Below are positions 16,685-24,596 of a DNA stretch of 64,000 nucleotides, piece after piece. How positions within the stretch are numbered: position 1 is the first letter of the stretch; each line of letters starts with the position of its first letter. The position numbers and the translations under genes were made by a program. The notes under the pieces were generated by a model. It was given only the letters and a program-made list of their open reading frames with translations. It had not been told where the DNA came from and ran no database searches. Source of the DNA: Larkinella sp. C7 (GTDB taxonomy: Bacteria > Bacteroidota > Bacteroidia > Cytophagales > Spirosomataceae); assembly GCF_006149005.1 (NCBI RefSeq), contig NZ_VBSL01000012.1, forward strand, positions 122,715 through 186,714, written 5' to 3'.

Positions 16685-19378
16685 TTAGAACGGATAGCCA
16701 ATCCCGAAGTTGATAACGAGTGGGTTGGGACCTTTGAACATTTTGTCGAACCGGAATTTGGGCAGAAAATACCGCTCGTCGATGAATTCGCCCGGCCGCT
16801 TTCCCTCCACAACATACCCATTTCGGTCGGGTTCATAAATGAAATAGCGGGCGGGATCGTAGACTTTAATGGCCCCGTCCAGCCGGATGATGAAGAAGGA
16901 AAAGTCGATCCGCAGGCCAATGCCGGTTCCCACTGCAATTTGCTGGACGAAATTGCGGGACAGGTATTCGCTGGGGGATTTTCGCACCTGGAAGTTTTCG
17001 CCCAGGCGGTTGGGATTGTCGCGGAGCGTCCAGACATTCCCGGCATCGACAAAAAAGGCTCCGTTGATATCTCCGCCTAAATGAAACAAATGCGTTCGCA
17101 GTTCGGCCGACGCTTCGATCAGGACGTCGCCGGGTTGTTCAAAATCGTAACGAAACTGGCCGGGTCGTCTGGGGTTGAATTGAGGCAGTAAAATATCAGT
17201 GTCGTCGGTATACGGAATGGCCGAACCCTGACCGAGCCGTCGGGGAAGCCAGGCCCGGATGCTGTTGCTACCACCGGCAAAAAAGAGCTTTTCATAGGGC
17301 GCGGTTTTGTTCGCTCCATAGCCAAAGACAAGTCCGGTATTAAGCCGAAAAGCCAGGGTGGTTTTGGAGCGCAGGGGAATATAATGTCGGAAATCGACAT
17401 TGCCCCGTAAATACTTATAATACTGCAACCCGGATGTGGCCGTGGTATTGAAAAAACTTTCAAGTTGCTGATTACTAAAAAAGTTTAAGGTAGTGCCTCC
17501 CGATTCAAATGACAAGCGAAGGAAATTAGCGCGACGGTTTTGTCCCAGAATATTCGTATTGTACGTATACGTAAAACCGACACTGGAAGAAAATGCACTC
17601 AAAAAGCTTTTCCGAATCGTACTTCCTAAGGAGTCCTGGGTGTTTAAATAATTCAGGAAAGCAAGCCCATCTTCTCCCGGCTTTATCGTCGCTTTTAAGT
17701 AATTGATCTCAGCTACCGTAAAATTATATTGATGGGTGTTGTTTTTCAGCCAGTTATAAGATAGTGCTGTCCTTAAAAGCCTTCGCCCGTAATCGGGGCG
17801 GCTGGTATAGTTATAGCCGAGGCTGACCTGTGTGCGGGGATTGAGTTGGCTAAAGATAAATCGGGCTTTTCCCGGAAAAAGGATATGCGGGAAAATTAAG
17901 GAAGTGTTTACGCCTAATTCCTGGGCAAAACCAATTCCGCTGCTGTTTAATGAGAAACCGGTCTGTGCTTCAAAACCGTATCGCAATGCCGTCTCGAAGG
18001 TCCCCAGCCCGCCAAAAATATTGTGAACCCGGAATGAGGCTGTTCCAAAAGGCCCCGGATAGCCCTGTCCCTGATACAAAACAAAAACCCCGCCTTCGCT
18101 GCTCAGTTCGTATTTGTCGATGGGTACCAGATTAAACCGCGTGCGCAACCGCCGGCCGGTCGTGTCCGTGAAGCTGATGTTGGCAAACCGGAACTGGTTC
18201 AGCAGAAACAACTGCCGCTGGGATTCCTGGTAATTTTTGAGCCGATAGACACTGTCGGGGCGCAGGAAAATCCGGCTGTCGAGCAACCGGATGGCGTAGT
18301 TCTGTTTGCCCAGCAGAAACTTCAGTCCCCTATACTGAACGGTATCGAGCGACGAGCGGTCTTCGGCCCGCGCCACCCGGACTTCCACTTCGCCGATCGT
18401 ATAAACCGGATGCTGCGGCTGGCCGGGCGGGTTGGCAATCCGCAGCCACATATTTAGCCTGTGAGGTTTTGAATCAATACTGTCTTTTTGGGCCGAATCT
18501 ACATCAAGTACATCGAGCGGTAGCGGAATGTATTGCCGGGTGAAGCTGTAATACCCGTTGTTGCGCAGCAGTTCTTCAATCCGAATGCGTTCGTTTTCAA
18601 CTTTTTCGGCGTTGTAACGCTCACCGGATTTCAAAACCGAGCGATTGAGCGTGGGCCGGACAATGGAATCAACCCGGGGGTCGGCAATCTGGTACGTAAT
18701 CTGGTTGAGGTGAAACGGAACGTTTTCGACGATGTTATAGGTCACCCGCACCCGGCGTCCGAGCGTTTTGCTGCTATCGACCGAATAAGACGCTTTGCCG
18801 AGAAAAAAACCGTTGTTGAACAAAAAACGCTGCATTTTCTGCGCGTTTTCTTTGGCCTCCGTTTCAACAAAAAAGGCGGGTGGCTCGCCCAGGGAACGCA
18901 TCACCCAGTTGCCTTCTTCGGCTTTCCGGCGCAGGCGCGTAAGCTGACGACTGTAGCGTCGTTGCTGTTTCCGGTACGATTTGGTGGAGTCTGGTTTTTC
19001 GGTAAACTGGTCATATTCTTTGCGTTTGGCTTCGAGCGCGCGCTGGGCGGCTTCCTGATCGTAGGTTCGTGATCCCAGGCGATAGAACCAGAGCGCGGGG
19101 GTAATGGGCAGCCGCAGAATCCGGCGGTTGGGTTTCTGCGGAATCAGGGCTTCAAAGTCGGAACTGGGCAGGGTTCGGTTTCCCCGGACGGTTTGACTAA
19201 AGAGCAGATACTGGTTTTTTTGTAAATTTTCCGAACTTACGCAGCCCGTAAGGGAAACGCCCAAACCAAGGCAAAAAACTAAAAAATAGACGGTACGAAT
19301 GGCAAATTGCGGCTTACGGCACAGCAGGCTTCTCCCTAATTCATCATTTGTACCCTTTACTTCGTAATTTCTTCCCAT
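16685..19378 (-). CDS. tamL: TamL-type lipoprotein of the BamA/TamA family
   Basis: 897 residues from the ATG at 19378. TamL is a lipid-anchored BamA/TamA relative found in Bacteroidota and thought to act with TamB in outer-membrane biogenesis. Lipobox cysteine 46 in GVSLTGC comes after an unusually long polar N-region, so the true start could be later. POTRA-like repeats occupy about 150-430 (GERYNAEKVENERIRIEELLRNNGYY). The C-terminal 450 residues form a beta barrel that includes the L6-like motif FFAGGSNSIRAW and ends in FGIGYPF. The start codon shares CATG with the divergent trmH-type gene. Confidence 0.88.
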   Translation of the reverse strand: MGRNYEVKGTNDELGRSLLCRKPQFAIRTVYFLVFCLGLGVSLTGCVSSENLQKNQYLLFSQTVRGNRTLPSSDFEALIPQKPNRRILRLPITPALWFYRLGSRTYDQEAAQRALEAKRKEYDQFTEKPDSTKSYRKQQRRYSRQLTRLRRKAEEGNWVMRSLGEPPAFFVETEAKENAQKMQRFLFNNGFFLGKASYSVDSSKTLGRRVRVTYNIVENVPFHLNQITYQIADPRVDSIVRPTLNRSVLKSGERYNAEKVENERIRIEELLRNNGYYSFTRQYIPLPLDVLDVDSAQKDSIDSKPHRLNMWLRIANPPGQPQHPVYTIGEVEVRVARAEDRSSLDTVQYRGLKFLLGKQNYAIRLLDSRIFLRPDSVYRLKNYQESQRQLFLLNQFRFANISFTDTTGRRLRTRFNLVPIDKYELSSEGGVFVLYQGQGYPGPFGTASFRVHNIFGGLGTFETALRYGFEAQTGFSLNSSGIGFAQELGVNTSLIFPHILFPGKARFIFSQLNPRTQVSLGYNYTSRPDYGRRLLRTALSYNWLKNNTHQYNFTVAEINYLKATIKPGEDGLAFLNYLNTQDSLGSTIRKSFLSAFSSSVGFTYTYNTNILGQNRRANFLRLSFESGGTTLNFFSNQQLESFFNTTATSGLQYYKYLRGNVDFRHYIPLRSKTTLAFRLNTGLVFGYGANKTAPYEKLFFAGGSNSIRAWLPRRLGQGSAIPYTDDTDILLPQFNPRRPGQFRYDFEQPGDVLIEASAELRTHLFHLGGDINGAFFVDAGNVWTLRDNPNRLGENFQVRKSPSEYLSRNFVQQIAVGTGIGLRIDFSFFIIRLDGAIKVYDPARYFIYEPDRNGYVVEGKRPGEFIDERYFLPKFRFDKMFKGPNPLVINFGIGYPF

Positions 19379-20144
19379 GATTTCCAAATCGCTCAGCAAA
19401 TATATTCAGTCACTCCATCAGAAAAAATACCGGCAGGAACTGGGGGCTTTTTTGGTCGAGGGTGCCATCAATGTCCTGGAACTGTGTGCGTCGGATTATC
19501 AGATTGAAGTATTGCTGGTCACGGAGCCCTTTTACAAAGAAAACGCGCTGCTGCTGGATAAACAACGGGTTCGGCTGGAAATGGTTTCGGCCGACGACCT
19601 GAAGCGCGTGGGCTCGCTGGTGGTCAACGACAGTGCGCTGGCCGTAGTCAAAACGAAAGAAAACCGGTTTTTAGTGGCCGATCCCGACGAATTTGTGCTG
19701 GTTCTGGACGACATCCGCGACCCCGGCAACCTGGGAACCATCCTCCGCATTGCCGACTGGTACGGAATTCGTAAATTGATCTGTTCGCTTTCAACCGCCG
19801 ATGTCTATAACCCCAAAGTGATTTCGGCCAGCAAAGGCTCTTTTACGCGGGTAGCCTGGTATTACTGCGATTTGAAGACGTATCTGGCCGAACAGGCACA
19901 GGGCCCGGTCTACGGCGCTTTTCTGGATGGGGCTTCGGTTCATTCGCTCGACTTCGGATCGGCGGGGTACCTGGTGATGGGAAACGAAGCCAACGGGATT
20001 AGTGCGGAGGTGGAGGAGCTTGTCAGTCAGCGGATTACCATTCCCCGCTTCGGAGAGGCCGAATCCCTGAATGTCGGCATTGCTACGGCCATTATCTGTG
20101 ATAATCTTCGGCGGGGGGAAACCGGTCGGGAGGGCATAAAATAA
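19377..20144 (+). CDS. SpoU/TrmH family RNA 2'-O-methyltransferase
   Basis: 255 residues. It transfers a methyl group from SAM to a ribose 2'-OH of rRNA or tRNA. The N-terminal substrate-binding part begins SLSKYIQSLHQKKYRQELGAF. The SPOUT knot carries the three family motifs: LDDIRDPGNLGTILRIADW, VMGNEANGIS and IPRFGEAESLNVGIATAI. The target base cannot be predicted. Divergent from tamL with start codons overlapping in CATG, so each promoter must lie in the other gene. An 11-bp terminator hairpin overlaps the stop codon. Confidence 0.92.
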   Translation: MISKSLSKYIQSLHQKKYRQELGAFLVEGAINVLELCASDYQIEVLLVTEPFYKENALLLDKQRVRLEMVSADDLKRVGSLVVNDSALAVVKTKENRFLVADPDEFVLVLDDIRDPGNLGTILRIADWYGIRKLICSLSTADVYNPKVISASKGSFTRVAWYYCDLKTYLAEQAQGPVYGAFLDGASVHSLDFGSAGYLVMGNEANGISAEVEELVSQRITIPRFGEAESLNVGIATAIICDNLRRGETGREGIK

Positions 20145-20176
20145 AAGTAGCCCTGTTCAACGCAAGGCTACTTTTA
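20142..20176 (+). terminator. terminator after the SpoU methyltransferase gene
   Basis: TAAAAGTAGCC (20142-20152), which includes the stop codon, pairs perfectly with GGCTACTTTTA (20166-20176), loop of 13. The arm ends in TTTT. Confidence 0.75.
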
Positions 20177-20285
20177 CTGCTTTCTTAACCTAAACTAAAT
20201 GTACATATTGTTTACAAAAATACGACCGAAGACTTGCACGACATTTAACCCAATATGGGGGATTTATTAAAAACAGGATAAGGCG

Positions 20286-20318
20286 TAAATTTGTGAAACT
20301 GGGGGAGAAAATCCCCCA
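20286..20318 (+). promoter_or_regulatory. -7 promoter box and leader hairpin of the sensor kinase gene
   Basis: TAAATTTG (20286-20293) is a perfect -7 box 32 bp before the ATG. The predicted transcript starts almost directly with a hairpin, TGGGGGA (20300-20306) with TCCCCCA (20312-20318), which ends 6 nt before the start codon. A similar GGGGGAT word occurs upstream at about 20257, so this may be an operator rather than an RNA structure. Confidence 0.5.
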
Positions 20319-20324
20319 AACCCG

Positions 20325-23300
20325 ATGAGAACACTTTTAGGCATACTATTCCTCTGCATCAGTTGGGTGACCGCGTTCACCCAGGCGGTTAAAAGTTTGC
20401 CGTCGGGAAATTCCTTCGAATCGCGGGGGCCGGTGATGCAGTTTCTGGATCAGATTTCGGTCGATAACGGCCTGTCCCAAAGCGAGGTATATTGTGTCTT
20501 AAAAGACAGTCGCGGTTACGTCTGGTTCGGGACGCAGGATGGATTAAACCGCTACGACGGTTATCAGATCACCCACTACAAACACAATCCATTCGATAGC
20601 AGCTCGGTTTCACACGACCAGATCATGTCGTTGTATGAAGACGCTCGCGGAAAAATCTGGGTCGGAACCGTCAACGGCCTGAATCAATACGATCCGGTTA
20701 CCGGAAAATTCCGGCGGTTTTGGGATTTGCTGGAACCCAAGCAGCGTCGCTACGGCCTGACGACCATCAACGCCATCACCGCCGACCGTTTCGGAAGCCT
20801 GTGGCTGGCCACCAGTTGGGGGCTTAAACGGATGGTTTTCAAAAATGCGACGGAATACGAGGTCGTTCAATACACCATCGAAAACGAGGAAGACCGACGC
20901 GCCCAGATGGTCAACGCCCTGCTGCCCGACCGGAATGGTCTGTTGTGGGTGGGGACGGCGAGCGGTCTGGCGCAGTTACCCATCACCCCGCCGAACCTGA
21001 AGCGATCCCGACCGTTGCCCGTACAACTCGTGGCCTGCACGTCCGGCCTGCCGTATGAACTTCCGGATGCCTGGGTGAAAACCCTGACTTTGGATACATT
21101 CGGGACAATCTGGGTGGGAACGCCCGGTGGCATCGCCCGGATCAATCCGGCCTTGAAGCAGTCGGAAATTTACCCGGAAATTGGCGAACGAATGGGTGAT
21201 AGTCCGATCACTTCGATCCACATCGACCGCTACAACGTGCTGTGGATCGGTACGCCCCGGCACGGAATCTACCGCTTTAAAATCGCCAGCGATCAGCACA
21301 TTCGCTACATCAACAGCATTCAGGAGGATCTGTTTGGCAAGAAAGGACTGAAGACCGGTGCCATCAATGTCATATACGAAGGCCCGGCACCGCTGGAAGA
21401 CATTGTCTGGATCGGCACACACGACGCGGGCGTGCAGCTCTACAGCCGGTCTAAAAACAGCTTTCGGCAGTGGCCCACGATCACCAACCGGCAGCAGTCG
21501 TCGGCCGCCGGGCTGGTGTTTGCCGTCACGACGGATCATGCCGGGAAGCTCTGGATCGGTACGCATGAAGGGCTGATACAGGTGGATCGGCTGACATCGG
21601 CCGTTCAGCGGTTTCGGGCCAATCCGGCCGATCCACACGGCCTCGGCAGCGACCGGATTCAGTGTTTGCACGAAGACCGCCGGGCGAATTTGTGGATCGG
21701 TACCACGGAAGGACTGTATCGGTATGATCGGCAGAAAAACCGGTTCGAGCGTCGTTTGGCGGGAATGGGCAAGGAGATGAGTTCGCGGAGCAGCGAAAAA
21801 GGCGACGGCGTTCTGAGTCTGTACGAAGACAAAAAAGGCAATCTGTGGGTGGGTGGCTACTCCAGTTTACGGCGGATCGATGCGCAAACCGGGCAGGTGA
21901 CGACGTATCGTCATGATCCGAAAGATCCCAACAGTTTGCGGGCCCTGATCGTCTACGCAGTGCAGGAAGACCGGAACGGAATGATTTGGGTGGGAACGGG
22001 ATTTGGGCTGAATAAACTGAATCCGGCAACCGGGAAAATCACCCATTATCAAAACAATCCCAAAGACCCCAACAGCCTGATTGGCGAACAGGTGCTGGGA
22101 TTCCTGCGCGACAGCAAAGACCGGTTCTGGATTTGCAGCAACAAAGGGTTCAGTAAAATGGTGTACGGGGAGAAGGGCGAGGAGAAGTTTATTCACTACA
22201 CCGAACGCAACGGACTGCCGAATGAGCTGGTCTACGGGGCGCTGGAAGACGCCCGGGGGCGCATCTGGATGAGTACGAATCTGGGGCTGTCGTGTTTCGA
22301 TCCGCAGACCGAGAAGTTTGAAAATTACGACATCAACGACGGGCTGACCATCAACGAGTTCAACATGAATGCCTACCACCAGGCCGCAGACGGTGAACTG
22401 TTTTTTGGCGGTATTGGCTCCCTGGTCAGCTTTTTGCCGACGCGCATGGTGAAAAACCGGCACTTGCCCCGCACGGTGCTAACCTCGTTTCAGAAGTTTG
22501 AAAAACCGGTGAATGTTGATAGTGTGCTGGCAAAGAACGGCCGGATCGAGATTCGACCCGGCGAGAATTTCTTTTCGTTTTCGTTTGCCGCCCTGGATTA
22601 TACCAACTCGCACAAAAACCAGTATGCGTATATGCTGGAAGGTTTCCACGACGGCTGGATTGAAAGCGGGCTGCGCCGGTATGTGAGTTTTACGAATCTG
22701 AAACCCGGTGATTATGTGCTGAAAGTGCGGGGTTCCAACAGCGACGGCGTCTGGAGCGATGCCAATATGCTGCGAATTCCGATCACGGTTTTGCCGCCTT
22801 TCTGGCAAACGTGGTGGTTTCTGGCGATTCTTGTCACCGTAATCGGCGGAGCGGTCTGGCTGGTGTACAACTACCGGGTCAAAGTGAAAGTGAAACACCT
22901 CCTCGAACTGGAACGGGTGACGCTGGCCGAGAACGAGCGCGTGCGGAAAATGGCCGCTCAGGATCTCCACGATGAGTTTGGCAACACGATCACCCGAATT
23001 TCGATGCTGACCGAAATCATCAAGAGCAAACTGAACGGCCACGGCGCGGAGATTTCGCCACTGCTGACCAAAATCAGCGACAACAGCAACCGGCTGTACC
23101 AGGGCACCAAGGATTTCATCTGGGCGATCAACCCCGAACACGACAATTTTCTGGAAATTGCCATCCGGCTGAAAGATTTCGGCGATGACGTTTTCGACCG
23201 GAGCCAGATCACGTTCGAGGCCCTTGGCATCACCGACGACCTGCGAAAGGCCATTCTGCCGGTTGGCACGAGCCGCCACCTGATTTTTCTGTTTAAAGAA

Positions 23301-23555
23301 GCCATGAGCAACACCCTCAAACATTCCCACGCCACGGTTTCGCAGATTCACTTTGCGATGCTGCACCGGCGGATCGAAGTGTTGTGGAAAGACAACGGCA
23401 TCGGTATTCAGGAAAATAACAAGGCCAAAACGGGCAACGGTTTGTATAACATCCGCAGCCGGGCCGAAAAAATTGGCGGAAAAGTAGATATTCAGTCCGA
23501 AATGATGGAAGGAACCACGGTTATTTTCCGAATGGACATCCCGCACATTGGGTGA
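20325..23555 (+). CDS. two-component sensor histidine kinase with periplasmic beta-propeller
   Basis: 1076 residues. The signal peptide (about 1-22) is followed by two seven-bladed propellers built of Reg_prop repeats (many copies like WVGTVNGLNQYDP, WIGTTEGLYRYD, about 45-720). A Y_Y_Y immunoglobulin-like domain comes next (about 735-820, SDGVWSDANMLRIPITVLPPFW), then one membrane helix (about 828-848). The HisKA_3-type dimer domain has His882 in AAQDLHDEFGN, and the HATPase ends with GNGLYNIRSRAEKIGG. No receiver or AraC domain is fused; the LuxR-type regulator gene follows 121 bp downstream. This architecture senses sugars or oligosaccharides near SusC/SusD loci. Confidence 0.93.
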   Translation: MRTLLGILFLCISWVTAFTQAVKSLPSGNSFESRGPVMQFLDQISVDNGLSQSEVYCVLKDSRGYVWFGTQDGLNRYDGYQITHYKHNPFDSSSVSHDQIMSLYEDARGKIWVGTVNGLNQYDPVTGKFRRFWDLLEPKQRRYGLTTINAITADRFGSLWLATSWGLKRMVFKNATEYEVVQYTIENEEDRRAQMVNALLPDRNGLLWVGTASGLAQLPITPPNLKRSRPLPVQLVACTSGLPYELPDAWVKTLTLDTFGTIWVGTPGGIARINPALKQSEIYPEIGERMGDSPITSIHIDRYNVLWIGTPRHGIYRFKIASDQHIRYINSIQEDLFGKKGLKTGAINVIYEGPAPLEDIVWIGTHDAGVQLYSRSKNSFRQWPTITNRQQSSAAGLVFAVTTDHAGKLWIGTHEGLIQVDRLTSAVQRFRANPADPHGLGSDRIQCLHEDRRANLWIGTTEGLYRYDRQKNRFERRLAGMGKEMSSRSSEKGDGVLSLYEDKKGNLWVGGYSSLRRIDAQTGQVTTYRHDPKDPNSLRALIVYAVQEDRNGMIWVGTGFGLNKLNPATGKITHYQNNPKDPNSLIGEQVLGFLRDSKDRFWICSNKGFSKMVYGEKGEEKFIHYTERNGLPNELVYGALEDARGRIWMSTNLGLSCFDPQTEKFENYDINDGLTINEFNMNAYHQAADGELFFGGIGSLVSFLPTRMVKNRHLPRTVLTSFQKFEKPVNVDSVLAKNGRIEIRPGENFFSFSFAALDYTNSHKNQYAYMLEGFHDGWIESGLRRYVSFTNLKPGDYVLKVRGSNSDGVWSDANMLRIPITVLPPFWQTWWFLAILVTVIGGAVWLVYNYRVKVKVKHLLELERVTLAENERVRKMAAQDLHDEFGNTITRISMLTEIIKSKLNGHGAEISPLLTKISDNSNRLYQGTKDFIWAINPEHDNFLEIAIRLKDFGDDVFDRSQITFEALGITDDLRKAILPVGTSRHLIFLFKEAMSNTLKHSHATVSQIHFAMLHRRIEVLWKDNGIGIQENNKAKTGNGLYNIRSRAEKIGGKVDIQSEMMEGTTVIFRMDIPHIG

Positions 23556-23676
23556 AAGCCCGATCCCCCACTTCATCGACTTCCTTTCGTAAAGACAATT
23601 GCCCCGTTGGTGTAATAACGGTGGAACATGCCCTAAAAAAGTAGTTATTTACCTTGCAAACTCTAATGAACACGCT

Positions 23677-24327
23677 ATGAATGGAACTCAACTGTTACGC
23701 AGCCCGCAAACGATCCGGATTTGCATTGTGGAGGATGACAATCTGATTCGCGACGGGTTCGCCCTGCTCATCAATAGTACGTACGGTTTTAAGATCATCA
23801 ACACGTACTACCGTTGCGAGGATGCCTTAAAAAACATTCATTCGGACTCGCCGGATGTGGTTTTGATGGACATCGAACTGCCGGGCATGAACGGAATCGA
23901 GGGGATTGCGCGAATCAAGAAACTCCGCCCCAAAACCAACATCATCGTGGTGACGGTCTACGAAAATGATGAGTTGGTATTCAAGGCCTTGTGCGCCGGA
24001 GCAGGCGGTTATTTGACCAAAAACATGCAGCCGACGCGCCTGCTGGAAGCCATTCGGGACATTCAGGAAGGGGGCGCACCAATGAGTACCAACATTGCGC
24101 GGATGGTGGTGGCGTCGTTTCAGAAAAACCGCAATTCGCCCCTGACGGCCCGCGAAACCGAGGTGCTGGAATTGCTGTCGAAAGGCAAAAGTTACACCAC
24201 CATCGCCGAGCAACTGTTTGTCGACAAAGAGACCATCCGGACGCACATCAAGAACATTTACTGGAAACTGGAAGTCCATTCCAAAGCCGAAGCCATCGAG
24301 AAAGCGATCAAAGAAAGGCTGATTTAG
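23677..24327 (+). CDS. LuxR/NarL-type response regulator
   Basis: 216 residues from the ATG at 23677. The longer frame from 23599 adds residues that do not look like a receiver. The receiver domain has acidic Glu19/Asp20/Asp21, phosphoacceptor Asp65 in VVLMDIELPG, and LTKNM for the conserved lysine. The C-terminal LuxR helix-turn-helix (about 150-212) has LTARETEVLELLSKGKSYTTIAEQLFVDKETIRTHIKNIYWKL. Expected partner of the kinase just upstream and likely activator of the susC/susD genes. Its stop codon lies in an 8-bp inverted repeat. Confidence 0.93.
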   Translation: MNGTQLLRSPQTIRICIVEDDNLIRDGFALLINSTYGFKIINTYYRCEDALKNIHSDSPDVVLMDIELPGMNGIEGIARIKKLRPKTNIIVVTVYENDELVFKALCAGAGGYLTKNMQPTRLLEAIRDIQEGGAPMSTNIARMVVASFQKNRNSPLTARETEVLELLSKGKSYTTIAEQLFVDKETIRTHIKNIYWKLEVHSKAEAIEKAIKERLI

Positions 24328-24366
24328 GCGGTAAAATCCCCTCTAATGGGGTAGAGTGCCGCCTAA
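24324..24366. promoter_or_regulatory. nested inverted repeat at the end of the response regulator gene
   Basis: TTAGGCGG (24324-24331) pairs with CCGCCTAA (24359-24366) and encloses CCCC (24338-24341) and GGGG (24348-24351). It contains the response-regulator stop codon and sits immediately before a -7 box at 24376. It could be a terminator or an operator for the regulator. Confidence 0.4.
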
Positions 24367-24375
24367 GCGTTGCCG

Positions 24376-24383
24376 TACATTTG
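24376..24383 (+). promoter_or_regulatory. -7 promoter box upstream of susC
   Basis: TACATTTG matches TAnnTTTG exactly. Transcription from here would start near 24390, run about 100 nt and meet the terminator at 24487-24513 before reaching susC. Confidence 0.45.
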
Positions 24384-24389
24384 TGATGT

Positions 24390-24513
24390 TGATGCGTGGG
24401 CAGGGCAAATGCAATGTGCGTTTCGACAAAAAATGAAGTCAGGTTCCGAGCCTTCTGAACCTACTCTATGAGATGAACGTAAATAGAAAAACCAGCCGAT
24501 TCGGCTGGTTTTT
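24390..24513 (+). ncRNA. candidate short RNA or attenuated leader upstream of susC
   Basis: A perfect -7 box (24376-24383) and a strong terminator (24487-24513) frame about 120 nt with no convincing ORF. It contains a hairpin AGGTTC (24441-24446) with GAACCT (24457-24462). Small RNAs next to susC/susD operons are known in Bacteroides. This one is only inferred from promoter, hairpin and terminator; a susC leader controlled by attenuation is the alternative. Confidence 0.3.
24487..24513 (+). terminator. terminator between the regulator gene and susC
   Basis: The core CCAGCCG (24492-24498) pairs with CGGCTGG (24502-24508), loop ATT, extended by A5/T5 and followed by a T run to 24516. It is nearly identical to the terminator after susD (29406-29433). 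Confidence 0.85.
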
Positions 24514-24596
24514 TTTGTTTAAAAATCACCCTTCCTGCGGGATTTCCAGACTGGTTAGGTTCGTGACCTTTGTGACAGACACTAATCAGCAAACCA

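Noticed and set aside
22479..23576. 365-codon open frame opposite the histidine kinase
   Set aside because: The plus-strand frame encodes the kinase core with all catalytic motifs; the opposite frame is a GC-driven shadow.
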